Shown here one piece after another: positions 8,025-15,380 of a DNA stretch of 40,522 bases (position 1 is the stretch's first letter; every line of letters begins with the position of its first letter). The position numbers and the translations under genes were made by a program. The notes beneath the pieces were generated by a model. That model searched no databases. It saw only the letters and a list, made by a program, of their open reading frames with translations, and had not been told where the DNA came from. The DNA comes from an uncultured Prevotellaceae bacterium (lineage in GTDB: Bacteria > Bacteroidota > Bacteroidia > Bacteroidales > Bacteroidaceae). The stretch covers positions 1 through 40,522 of the forward strand of contig CADBAG010000020.1 of NCBI GenBank assembly GCA_902792635.1, read 5' to 3'.

Positions 8025-9140
8025 ATGAAAAAGATCTTTCTTGCCGCTATTCTCGCCTTGTTCTTCTCATCGGTTCAAGCGCAGTCAGTGGACAGCCGTG
8101 CTGTCAGCTACAGCGTGCGTTACGAGAAAGAGCACCTCTTCTTACAGAAAGACTCGGGATTCAACGTCGTTGACTACGATATTGAGTGGCCGGAGGTCTT
8201 AGGCTACAGCTATGCACCCGAGATGAAACGATGCATCAGCGGCAACCTGACGGGGATGACTGTTCTGACCTTCGACTCACTACGAACATCGATCCTTCAG
8301 GAATACGGCACACCAGTGACCGGCATGTTCAAGACTATCCCTGACGATCGCCGCTTCTGTTACGTCACGGCCTCGGCACGTATCGTCGCCTACAGCCCCG
8401 ACCACTGGATAGCCTATTCGATCTCACTCAGCGTCAACCCCGGCAAACTGTCGAAGTTCAAGGCGGTATCGGGAGAGCGCGTCGTGGTCTACGACATTCC
8501 CGAAGGCAGACTGCTGAATGCACAGGATCTCGTCAATGCCAATGTCGTTGAGCGTAATGAGCCCCAGGACTTCTACGATAACCTCTTCGCCCCGCTCGAC
8601 GATGACTTCTTCAACGCTATGTTAGGCTGCGAGATCGAAGGTGTATGGGCGGAGGAAGGCAACATCTATTTCCTCGTCAAGGCTACAACGGCCAAGAGCA
8701 CAAGGGTGTTTACGTCTGCCTTGCCGCTCAGCACCTATGCCTACTCGCTCACACGACAAGGGCGGAAGCTCTTCATGAAGCGAAGAGAGGCGCTTAGCCC
8801 CGCTGTCACCACACAGCCACAGGTCATCGACGGAGACTCTATATATAATAATGTAGAGGTTAACCCGACCTTCAAAGGTGGCGATGAGGCTCTGAAACAA
8901 TACATGAGCTATACCACCAAGCCGGGTGTCATGCTTAATGGCCCCGTAAAGGAATACACGAGCTTTGTCGTCGGGAAAGACGGAAAGATAAAAGATGTGT
9001 GCATCCTCAAGCCTGTCCATCCCGTCCTCGACCGACATGCAGCCATGACTGTCAAAGGCATGCCCGACTTCCTGCCAGGACGTCAGAATGGCAAGCCTGT
9101 AGCTGTCAGAATGTACATGCCGATCAACTATAGACCGTAA
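8025..9140 (+). CDS. Secreted protein with TonB C-terminal-like domain
   Basis: The 371-residue product starts with a signal peptide (MKKIFLAAILALFFSSVQAQ). Its N-terminal half resembles the DUF3298/RsiV type of periplasmic domain, a weak match. Residues from about 285 on (FKGGDEALKQYM through KDGKIKDVCILKPVHPVLD to the GKPVAVRMYMPINYRP end) match the TonB C-terminal fold that Bacteroidota attach to many periplasmic proteins. No membrane segment other than the signal is evident, so it is probably periplasmic or outer-membrane associated. Last gene of the spoIID-like operon, 6 bases after fabG. Function unknown. Confidence 0.8.
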   Translation: MKKIFLAAILALFFSSVQAQSVDSRAVSYSVRYEKEHLFLQKDSGFNVVDYDIEWPEVLGYSYAPEMKRCISGNLTGMTVLTFDSLRTSILQEYGTPVTGMFKTIPDDRRFCYVTASARIVAYSPDHWIAYSISLSVNPGKLSKFKAVSGERVVVYDIPEGRLLNAQDLVNANVVERNEPQDFYDNLFAPLDDDFFNAMLGCEIEGVWAEEGNIYFLVKATTAKSTRVFTSALPLSTYAYSLTRQGRKLFMKRREALSPAVTTQPQVIDGDSIYNNVEVNPTFKGGDEALKQYMSYTTKPGVMLNGPVKEYTSFVVGKDGKIKDVCILKPVHPVLDRHAAMTVKGMPDFLPGRQNGKPVAVRMYMPINYRP

Positions 9141-9184
9141 AACTGTAAGAAGTCAAACTGAACCTTTGTGCAATATATATAGAA

Positions 9185-9223
9185 TAAGGCTCAAATCACT
9201 ACATTTAGGCGATTTGAGCCTTA
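9185..9223 (+). terminator. Hairpin after the spoIID-like operon
   Basis: TAAGGCTCAAATC (9185-9197) pairs perfectly with GATTTGAGCCTTA (9211-9223) around a 13-nt loop. There is no clean T run after it, so it is a strong hairpin but only a probable terminator. Confidence 0.6.
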
Positions 9224-9555
9224 CTTGTCTTACGAATTGTTACTATATATAATTGATTTATATCAATAGTGATTATTAGTAAATATTGCTTACATATTAA
9301 ATAATAAATACAGAGCCGTTACAAATTGAACACCCTCCCATACATTCGGAACACGGTGAAGTCGTTCTGCCATAATGAAAGCAAACACTATTGTTTAAGC
9401 CGGTTGGCCAAAAAGGCGGTTTACAAAATGAAAGTTTATAAGGCGCACAAATTTGATTTTATAAAATTAAGGGGCATCGGAATAACAGTTTTCCGAAAGC
9501 GAAAAATAATTATAAAATAACGTTAAGGAAAAGAACAACCTACATAAAAATTGCA

Positions 9556-9563
9556 TACCTTTG
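9556..9563 (+). promoter_or_regulatory. Bacteroidota -7 promoter motif
   Basis: TACCTTTG, 45 bases upstream of the ATG at 9609. No clear -33 TTTG box. Confidence 0.65.
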
Positions 9564-9608
9564 CATCAGAAATAAGAAAAACAATAAAATCTGAAAGGAA
9601 CAAGCCTT

Positions 9609-10121
9609 ATGAAGAAGATCATTTTGATGTCAGCCATGTTGCTGATGACAGTAGTGAGTTTCGGACGTAGTCACGTAAGTGAGAACGCCAAGGTGGTGAG
9701 TGATACCATATTCTACGCTGCAAATATGCAGAGCGTAACGAACGCAAGACAGGCAGCCTACTACCGTCTGTTGAAGACCCAGAACAGTGGCCTCATGAAA
9801 GAGGACGTGTTCCAGGACTACTACATGAACGGTAATCTCCGTGCGGAGGGTGGTTACAAGTTCGTTGACTTGAGCAATGACAAGAACACAGTGCTCAACG
9901 GCGAAGTTACAACATACTATCCTAACGGCAAAGAGAAACTGCATGGCACATACGTCAATGGCAAGCGTAACGGCTACTTCACCTTACAGCTTCGCAATGG
10001 CGGCGTTGCAGTGGTTGCTTACAAGAACGGCAAGTCTGCCTACGATTACTTCGTAGTGACAATGCCGGACGGAAGCCAAGAGAAGCGTCCGTTGAGCGAA
10101 ATCAAATCCCTGCTCCAGTAA
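9609..10121 (+). CDS. Secreted MORN/YwqK-like protein
   Basis: The 170-residue protein has a signal peptide (MKKIILMSAMLLMTVVSFG). It has MORN-like repeat units: YYMNGNLRAEGGY near residues 74-86, YYPNGKEKLHGTYVNGKRNG near 106-125, and a third partial unit after it. Proteins with this repeat are often labelled YwqK-type antitoxin in automatic annotation, but nothing around this gene suggests a toxin. I read it as a periplasmic or surface protein of unknown role. It is monocistronic, with its own promoter at 9556 and a terminator at 10217-10260. Confidence 0.8.
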   Translation: MKKIILMSAMLLMTVVSFGRSHVSENAKVVSDTIFYAANMQSVTNARQAAYYRLLKTQNSGLMKEDVFQDYYMNGNLRAEGGYKFVDLSNDKNTVLNGEVTTYYPNGKEKLHGTYVNGKRNGYFTLQLRNGGVAVVAYKNGKSAYDYFVVTMPDGSQEKRPLSEIKSLLQ

Positions 10122-10216
10122 TCACTGGGCAGGTGATAAATAACAGAGCATAATCTCTCTTACAATAATATACACTTTTATGATAAAGATGTGTTCACGT
10201 TTTTAGAACACACAGA

Positions 10217-10260
10217 CAGAAGCCTCGTATTCGTGAGAATGTGAGGCTTCTGCCTTTTTT
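10217..10260 (+). terminator. Rho-independent terminator
   Basis: CAGAAGCCTC (10217-10226) pairs with GAGGCTTCTG (10243-10252), followed by CC and a T6 run (10255-10260). It ends the MORN-like gene. The T run overlaps the stop codon of the convergent phosphatase gene. Confidence 0.85.
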
Positions 10261-10774
10261 ATAACATGATCACTCGAACCTCCGCATTCATCATCTTCTG
10301 TATCTCATTCATCGGTTTATTGAAATAGACGCTCTGAATGGCTTTATTAATGATACCATGGCCAACAGCGAGTACTGTCTGATCGGGATAGGTCACCTTG
10401 ATCCATGTAAGGAAGTTCTTGGCGCGACTCTTCATATGCTCTAAGCTCTCGACATCGTCGGGCCATTCAGCATGCTCGAGGTCCGGGATAAACTTTCCCG
10501 TGAAGGAGCCCCAGTCACGCTCACGCAACAAAGGCGTCGTCGTAATATCCTCCTGCTTCACGCCGTGCGCAGCTGCAATGATTGTACAGGTCTGGATGGC
10601 GCGGTGGAGGTCACTGGCCACAAAAGCATCGATCTTCTCTCCTTTCATCTTCTCAGCTACCTCACGGGCCTGCTGCTTGCCTGTGTCATTGAGCTCACCG
10701 CCCTGCCATCCTTGCAGAATCTGGGCAGCATTGGCCACGGTCTCACCGTGGCGCACAAGATATAGTTTTGTCAT
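10259..10774 (-). CDS. Histidine phosphatase family protein
   Basis: The 171-residue protein has the phosphohistidine motif LVRHGE (residues 5-10), the acid/base glutamate in LLRERDWGSFTG, and the second catalytic histidine in AVGHGIINKAI. These define the phosphoglycerate mutase-like branch 1 fold (GpmB/CobC/PhoE type). The substrate cannot be read from sequence: small phosphoesters, alpha-ribazole phosphate or phosphoglycerate are all possible. No cobalamin genes are adjacent. It is slightly shorter than typical GpmB. It is transcribed leftward on its own, from a promoter at 10836-10843. Confidence 0.9.
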   Translation of the reverse strand: MTKLYLVRHGETVANAAQILQGWQGGELNDTGKQQAREVAEKMKGEKIDAFVASDLHRAIQTCTIIAAAHGVKQEDITTTPLLRERDWGSFTGKFIPDLEHAEWPDDVESLEHMKSRAKNFLTWIKVTYPDQTVLAVGHGIINKAIQSVYFNKPMNEIQKMMNAEVRVIML

Positions 10775-10835
10775 GATATGTATATATTATTGTATGCTTG
10801 TCTGTTATCCTGTTCTTTACAAATGAATTACGCTG

Positions 10836-10843
10836 CAAAATTA
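10836..10843 (-). promoter_or_regulatory. Bacteroidota -7 promoter motif for the phosphatase gene
   Basis: TAATTTTG on the minus strand, 61 bases before the ATG at 10774. It is divergent to the promoter at 10888-10895. Confidence 0.55.
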
Positions 10844-10887
10844 CAAAAAAATAACACGCAAACGCTCATTGTTCAAAGAAAAAAGCC

Positions 10888-10895
10888 TATCTTTG
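10888..10895 (+). promoter_or_regulatory. Bacteroidota -7 promoter motif, near-leaderless gene
   Basis: TATCTTTG lies only 5 bases before the ATG at 10901. With the usual 6-8 base distance to the start of transcription, the mRNA would begin at or just after this ATG. Confidence 0.6.
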
Positions 10896-10900
10896 CATAT

Positions 10901-11014
10901 ATGATTGGAGCTATGATTATCAGTGCTATGGTCATCTGCATTGCAATAGCGGGTCTAATGGCATCATATATTGAAGATAAGAAAAACAAACAAAGTAAAG
11001 GCGCTAAGGCCTAA
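10901..11014 (+). CDS. 37-residue single-span membrane peptide
   Basis: The frame gives MIGAMIISAMVICIAIAG, then LMASYIE and a basic tail KKNKQSKGAKA. It is a single hydrophobic helix followed by positive charge, so an inner-membrane peptide with the basic end in the cytoplasm is likely. The frame extends upstream to 10778 but the promoter at 10888 makes ATG 10901 the first usable start. If transcription begins later, ATG 10913 or 10928 could serve. It lies 8 bases before the DUF308 gene and is probably cotranscribed with it. Function unknown. Confidence 0.55.
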   Translation: MIGAMIISAMVICIAIAGLMASYIEDKKNKQSKGAKA

Positions 11015-11022
11015 AGTTATAG

Positions 11023-11616
11023 ATGAAAGTTTTTCGTAGCAGTATTTTCCGCGCCCTGTGTGCAATCGTCGTCGGCGCGTTGTTAGTTAAGTACCGGGAG
11101 CAGACAGTGACATGGATCACCGTCCTCATCGGTGTCATCTTTTTAGTGAGCGGTATCATCAGCATCACCGCATGGTTCTCTGCCAAGCGCAAAGGCTCTA
11201 CAGGCGGCGTAGACCTCTATGACGCGCAAGGCAACCTCCTTACGCCTCCCACACCGCCTTTCCCCATCGTAGGGTTAGGCAGCGTCATTCTTGGCGCCGT
11301 GCTGGCGTTGTTCCCGAACAGTTTCGTTAACGGACTGATGTATGTCTTGGCAGCCATGCTGATCCTTGGTGCCCTGTCACAGTTCTTCAACCTCACGGTG
11401 GCGCGCCGTTTTGCGAGCATCGGCATCGTGTGGTGGATCTTCCCTACCCTCGTGCTCCTCGTGGGCCTCATCGCCGTGGTGAAACCCTCTGTCATTGCCT
11501 CTGCCCCGCTTCTCGTACTCGGCTGGTGCATGATCGTCTATGGAGTCGTTGACCTCATCGACGCCATCAAGATTCACCAATGCAGGAAAGAGCTAAAGAA
11601 AATGAAGAATGAATAA
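11023..11616 (+). CDS. DUF308 (HdeD-like) membrane protein
   Basis: The 197-residue protein has six hydrophobic segments arranged in the pattern of the DUF308/HdeD family: two near the N-terminus (residues 7-55), two near 82-120 and two near 132-178. A conserved feature is the mirrored hairpin repeat with small residues. HdeD is linked to acid resistance in enterobacteria, but the Bacteroidota members are uncharacterised. The N-terminus (KVFRSSIFRALCAIVVGALLV) and the basic tail point to a cytoplasmic C-terminus. It forms an apparent two-gene unit with the 37-residue peptide and ends in the shared hairpin at 11625-11667. Confidence 0.85.
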   Translation: MKVFRSSIFRALCAIVVGALLVKYREQTVTWITVLIGVIFLVSGIISITAWFSAKRKGSTGGVDLYDAQGNLLTPPTPPFPIVGLGSVILGAVLALFPNSFVNGLMYVLAAMLILGALSQFFNLTVARRFASIGIVWWIFPTLVLLVGLIAVVKPSVIASAPLLVLGWCMIVYGVVDLIDAIKIHQCRKELKKMKNE

Positions 11617-11624
11617 TGAAGAGT

Positions 11625-11667
11625 GAAGAATCATAATGCATTTTACACTTATACATTATGATTCTTC
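11625..11667. terminator. Bidirectional hairpin between convergent genes
   Basis: GAAGAATCATAATG (11625-11638) pairs perfectly with CATTATGATTCTTC (11654-11667), 14 bp with a 15-nt loop. It lies between the DUF308 gene and udk. The flanking DNA carries short repeats of GAAGAGTGAAGA/CTCTTC type on both sides. Confidence 0.7.
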
Positions 11668-11679
11668 CCTCTTCCCTCT

Positions 11680-12306
11680 TCACTCTTCACTGAACAGCGT
11701 TCTGATATAGTTGGTCAGCATGCCGATGCCTTTGACGTTCTCGCCTCCCTGTGGGATGATGACATCGGCAAAACGCTTCGTGGGCTCGATGAACTGCTCA
11801 TGCATCGGCTTGAGCACTTTGAGATAACGGTCCACGACCATAGACACCGTGCGACCGCGGTCTATCGTGTCACGCTGGATATTACGGATCAGGCGCTCGT
11901 CTGAGTCACAGTCCACGAAGATCTTTAGATCCATCATGTCGCGCAACCGTTTGTTGAGCAGTGTCATGATGCCTTCAATGATAATCACCGGCTTGGGATC
12001 CACATGGATTGTCTCCGGCAAGCGGTTACTGAGGATATATGAATAGGTAGGCTGTTCGATGGCTTTTCCCTGGCGCAGCTCATTGACCTGGTGGATGAGC
12101 AGTTTCCAGTCGAAAGCATCGGGATGGTCAAAGTTGATAGCCTTGCGCTCCTCATCCGTCAGTCCCGTCGTATCGTTGTAATAAGAATCCAACGGCACCA
12201 CGGCCACATAGTCGGGTGGCAATGCCTCTACGATCTTCTTCACCACCGTTGTCTTGCCGGAGCCTGTACCGCCGGCTATACCGATAATTGTAGGTTTATC
12301 GTTCAT
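11680..12306 (-). CDS. udk: Uridine kinase
   Basis: The 208-residue protein phosphorylates uridine and cytidine (pyrimidine salvage). The P-loop GIAGGTGSGKTT is at residues 9-20, and the substrate and lid regions VPLDSYYND and FDHPDAFDW follow. The segment VIIIEGIMTLLNKRLRDMMD and then IFVDCDSDERLIRNIQRD match Udk closely. Length is normal. It is the third gene of a leftward set (EEP protein, UDG-like protein, udk) and starts 12 bases after the UDG-like stop codon. The convergent hairpin at 11625-11667 lies just downstream. Confidence 0.96.
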   Translation of the reverse strand: MNDKPTIIGIAGGTGSGKTTVVKKIVEALPPDYVAVVPLDSYYNDTTGLTDEERKAINFDHPDAFDWKLLIHQVNELRQGKAIEQPTYSYILSNRLPETIHVDPKPVIIIEGIMTLLNKRLRDMMDLKIFVDCDSDERLIRNIQRDTIDRGRTVSMVVDRYLKVLKPMHEQFIEPTKRFADVIIPQGGENVKGIGMLTNYIRTLFSEE

Positions 12307-12318
12307 ATCTGTATATCT

Positions 12319-12921
12319 TTATAATAGTCCTAAGTCACAGAACATCTGCCTGTAATATTCCGCCTTGTTTTCAACCTTCATCGGATAAGCGCGGCTCGAG
12401 CTCGGTTCCCGATAAAGGCTGATAGCACGTCCTTCGAACGTGAAGTCTACATGACTGCCCATTTTCATTTTCTTCGTCTCTTTACCGATGCCATAATGCT
12501 CCGTGAAGAGCGTTGTAGCAAGCTGACCGGCAGCTAAGACCCCTTTGCAGAGAGGCAAGGCACGCAGCATCCCGTCGAGGTCAGCACGCTCCACCACTTC
12601 CAGGTCCTTATCAGCCGCCGTGCCTGTTGTACGACGGATACGCAAGCACGTGTCAAAGATCGCAATACCTTTCTCTGCTAAGAAGGCTTTCAGTTCCGCC
12701 AAGCGATAGGTCTTGTTGGCCTCATCCACAAAGTGCAGCTTGTCGCCAAAGAAGCACAGGCCCACAATGCGCCACATGTCATTGGTATAGTTGGGGTAAT
12801 ACCACTTCATGCACCAGCGCTTCGGTGCCGGCGGGAACGTGCCGAGCATCAGCAGCCGCGCATTCTTCGGAAGAAACGGTTCGAAAGGATGGGTCTCAAT
12901 ATCGTCTGTCATTTTTATCAT
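12319..12921 (-). CDS. Uracil-DNA glycosylase superfamily protein
   Basis: From ATG 12921 the protein has 200 residues. The segment LLMLGTFPPAPKRWCMKWYY followed by PNYTNDMWRI matches Bacteroidota proteins labelled uracil-DNA glycosylase family. GTFPP corresponds to the first active-site loop and a small-residue loop follows near AAGQLATTLF. The exact base removed from DNA is not known for this branch. The frame continues upstream to 13152, overlapping the EEP gene, so ATG 12921 or ATG 12912 is preferred. It is 50 bases after the EEP stop and 12 bases before udk, and probably cotranscribed with both. Confidence 0.8.
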   Translation of the reverse strand: MIKMTDDIETHPFEPFLPKNARLLMLGTFPPAPKRWCMKWYYPNYTNDMWRIVGLCFFGDKLHFVDEANKTYRLAELKAFLAEKGIAIFDTCLRIRRTTGTAADKDLEVVERADLDGMLRALPLCKGVLAAGQLATTLFTEHYGIGKETKKMKMGSHVDFTFEGRAISLYREPSSSRAYPMKVENKAEYYRQMFCDLGLL

Positions 12922-12971
12922 GATTTGCGGTTCGTGGCCAGTACAAGACCGGCCACTGCAAAGCGTACCTT

Positions 12972-14135
12972 TTAATGGTCCTTCTCCTCTAACTGTTTCT
13001 TCTCTGCCTCGCACGAAGCAATGTTCTTCTTCTCTGCTTCCGTATATTCCGGCAGGGCATAGACGGCATCCTTCGGCTCGGCCTTCTTCGTCGTCTGCTC
13101 CTTTACAAGGTAGACGACTGTCGGCAGATGGTCTGAATAGCCATCGAGCCACACACCGCCGGCTGTAGTACGTTTCGTGTTGCCTTTGTATTTGCCTTCT
13201 GTCTGGAAGAGGTAAGGCATGCGCTGAACCTCATTCTTGAAGAATTTCAGTGTCGTATAGTCTTTCTTACCGTCTTTGTTGATAAGACCCGGCGAGAGGA
13301 TGATCTGGTCGAAGAGGTTCCACGAGCCTTGATATTGCAGCGTGCCCGTTCCCTGCTTAGCCAAGACGTCATACCAAGGATTATACATATCGCCCTTGCC
13401 AACCATCGATACTTCTTCTTTAGCAGAGAGGACCTCGTGCATACTCTTGTTCGTCGGGTCATCGTTCACATCACCCATGACAATAACCTTTGCCTTCGGG
13501 TCTTCGGCTAAGACGCGATTCTTCAGTGCCTTGATCTGTGCGGCACCGACCTCACGATAGTATGATCCATTGAAACGGCTCGGCAGATGGTTGACGATGA
13601 CAACGAGATGCTCACCGGCTAACTCGCCGCTCACAGCTAAGAAGCCACGGGTGCGGAACGTGGAGTCCTGTTTTGTCGTCGGGATATAAGGATAAAGGCG
13701 CACCGATTTCACCGTAAAGAGGGCGGGATTGTACAGTAATGCACAGTCGATTCCACGGTGATCGGGGCCCTCTACATGTGCAAACTTAAAGCCACGCTTG
13801 CTCAGTTCCGGCTGGGCACAGAGTGCGGAGAGGACATTGTCGTTCTCAACCTCTGCCACACCGATGACGGAGCAGCCTACACCCGGCAGCATCGTCGTGC
13901 CCATGTCGGACAACGCACGCGCCATGTTGTGCAGTTTGTGTGTATACTTCATGCCGTTCCATTTGTAGGAGCCATTAGGCAGGAAGTCATAGTCTCTCTT
14001 GCCTACATCATGACAGGTGTCAAAGAGGTTCTCAAGATTGTAGAATCCTACGGCATAGACATTATACTTTTTCTGTGCCTCAATAGGCAGACAGAAAAGA
14101 AGCACTAACAAGAGTGCAGGGAAAAACTTTCTCAT
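12972..14135 (-). CDS. Secreted endonuclease/exonuclease/phosphatase (EEP) family protein
   Basis: The 387-residue protein has a signal peptide (MRKFFPALLLVLLFCLPIEA) and the EEP fold motifs in order: FYNLENLFDT, the metal-binding glutamate in GVAEVENDNVL, HRGIDCALLYNP, VNHLPSR, GDVNDDPTNKSM and the catalytic SDHLPTVV. It should therefore be an active secreted or periplasmic Mg-dependent phosphoesterase, either nuclease or another phosphate-ester hydrolase. The C-terminal 45 residues are charged and partly helical (EAEKKNIASCEAEKKQLEEK). It leads the EEP, UDG-like, udk set. Release of nucleosides by such an enzyme would fit with a uridine kinase downstream, but that is inference. A weak promoter-like GATATTTG lies on the minus strand at 14168-14175. 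Confidence 0.9.
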   Translation of the reverse strand: MRKFFPALLLVLLFCLPIEAQKKYNVYAVGFYNLENLFDTCHDVGKRDYDFLPNGSYKWNGMKYTHKLHNMARALSDMGTTMLPGVGCSVIGVAEVENDNVLSALCAQPELSKRGFKFAHVEGPDHRGIDCALLYNPALFTVKSVRLYPYIPTTKQDSTFRTRGFLAVSGELAGEHLVVIVNHLPSRFNGSYYREVGAAQIKALKNRVLAEDPKAKVIVMGDVNDDPTNKSMHEVLSAKEEVSMVGKGDMYNPWYDVLAKQGTGTLQYQGSWNLFDQIILSPGLINKDGKKDYTTLKFFKNEVQRMPYLFQTEGKYKGNTKRTTAGGVWLDGYSDHLPTVVYLVKEQTTKKAEPKDAVYALPEYTEAEKKNIASCEAEKKQLEEKDH

Positions 14136-14240
14136 CGGAATATTACGTTCTACTTACTATTTCTGTGCAAATATCGTAATAATTTCTAATATATCACCAT
14201 ATCTTCACAAGAAATTTACGGCCCAATGAAGAATTATGAG

Positions 14241-14248
14241 TAACTTTG
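14241..14248 (+). promoter_or_regulatory. Bacteroidota -7 promoter motif
   Basis: TAACTTTG, 25 bases before the ATG at 14274. An AGAGAG stretch directly upstream of the ATG could serve in ribosome binding. Confidence 0.7.
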
Positions 14249-14273
14249 CAATAAATTAAATTAAAAGAGAGAT

Positions 14274-15314
14274 ATGATACGCTCTACATTAACCCTCTTA
14301 GCAGCTTTGGCTTGCTTCGGCGCACAGGCGCAGGAAACTCAGACATATAAACCTTTCAAGAATCTCGATGCTGGCATCACAGTGGGAACAACCGGCATAG
14401 GTGTTGAACTCACGTCTCATCTCAGTCCGTCGTGGGATGTACGCGCAGGCTTCACCATGGAGCCGCGTGTTAACGTGAATATGAATTTCCATGTTCAGGT
14501 CGGTGATGAGCAACAGACCGAGAAGCAGCGCGAGACAAAGTTCAACAAGATGGCTACGGCTCTCTATGACCTGACGGGTTATAAGGTCGACAACAAGGTC
14601 GTCATGGAAGGCACGCCTAAAATGTACAATTTCAAACTCCTTGTCGACTTTAAGCCTTTCCACAACAAGCGCTGGCATGTCACCACCGGCTTCTTCATCG
14701 GCAACAAGGAGATAGCCTATGCAGAGAACAGCAAAGAGGACATGACATCCCTTGTGGCTTTAGGTATGTACAACCACCTCTATGATAAAGCCACGAACCT
14801 CGAGCCTTATTATATCACCGGTGACGGATCATACATGTATCTTCCCGATGATGTCTCAGAGAAACTGGCCAACAATGGGCGAATGGGACTACATGTAGGA
14901 ACCTATAAACACGATGTCTATTATACAGAGGATGTCGTTGATAATCTGACGGGAGACGTCATCCACAAAGCCGGAGACCTGAAAGCCAAAGCCGGTGACA
15001 ACTACAACATGGAGCCGGATGAGAACGGCATGGTGTGGGCTAAAGCCAAAGCCAATATGTTCAAGCCTTACTTAGGCTTCGGCTACATGGGAACACTTGA
15101 CAAGCACGACCCACGCTGGAAGATCGGTTTTGACGCAGGTGCATTGTTCTGGGGCGGCTCACCATCGCTCAAGACACACGATGGTACCGACCTTCTCCAT
15201 GATGTAACGAACCTCAAGCAAGGCGTTAACAATTACGTCAAAATCTTCAAGCTCGCCAAGGTCATGCCTGTGGTAGAACTGAGAATAACAAGAACCCTTT
15301 GTAAGAAGAAATAA
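14274..15314 (+). CDS. Outer-membrane beta-barrel protein, unknown role
   Basis: The 346-residue protein has a signal peptide ending AQAQE and then alternating amphipathic strands with aromatic residues (LDAGITVGTTGIGVELTSHL, WDVRAGFTMEPRVNVNMNF). There is a long polar insertion at about residues 180-250, and the final strand motif PVVELRITRTLCKKK is at the C-terminus. This is the layout of Bacteroidota outer-membrane beta-barrel (porin-like) proteins. I do not recognise a specific family. It has its own promoter and is followed by the repeat at 15337-15379. Confidence 0.75.
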   Translation: MIRSTLTLLAALACFGAQAQETQTYKPFKNLDAGITVGTTGIGVELTSHLSPSWDVRAGFTMEPRVNVNMNFHVQVGDEQQTEKQRETKFNKMATALYDLTGYKVDNKVVMEGTPKMYNFKLLVDFKPFHNKRWHVTTGFFIGNKEIAYAENSKEDMTSLVALGMYNHLYDKATNLEPYYITGDGSYMYLPDDVSEKLANNGRMGLHVGTYKHDVYYTEDVVDNLTGDVIHKAGDLKAKAGDNYNMEPDENGMVWAKAKANMFKPYLGFGYMGTLDKHDPRWKIGFDAGALFWGGSPSLKTHDGTDLLHDVTNLKQGVNNYVKIFKLAKVMPVVELRITRTLCKKK

Positions 15315-15336
15315 TAATATACTGCCCCACGGTATG

Positions 15337-15379
15337 AGACACCCCTCCCTGAAGGGGAGGGGCTGGGGGTGGGGTCTGC
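15337..15379 (-). repeat. Solo copy of the GC-rich dispersed repeat (copy 2)
   Basis: Read on the minus strand it is ACCCCACCCCCAGCCCC followed by TCCCCTTCAGGGAGGGG. That is the same pattern as the inverted-repeat arms of the DUF559 element at 31128-31749. The internal CCCCTCCC/AGGGGAGGGG pairs and may serve as a terminator between the convergent genes ending at 15314 and 15381. Confidence 0.75.
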
Positions 15380-15380
15380 A

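Larger units (their letters stand above)
9141..9608. other. Intergenic region without a supported gene
   Basis: It contains the inverted repeat at 9185-9223 and the promoter at 9556-9563. The remainder (9224-9555) is AT-rich. A 64-codon frame at 9326-9520 is open but has no recognisable domain, signal peptide or promoter, and I do not call it a gene. No tRNA-like structure was seen. Confidence 0.6.

Noticed and set aside
9326-9520. 64-codon frame in the intergenic region
   Set aside because: No promoter, no domain and atypical codon use. Probably chance in an AT-rich stretch.
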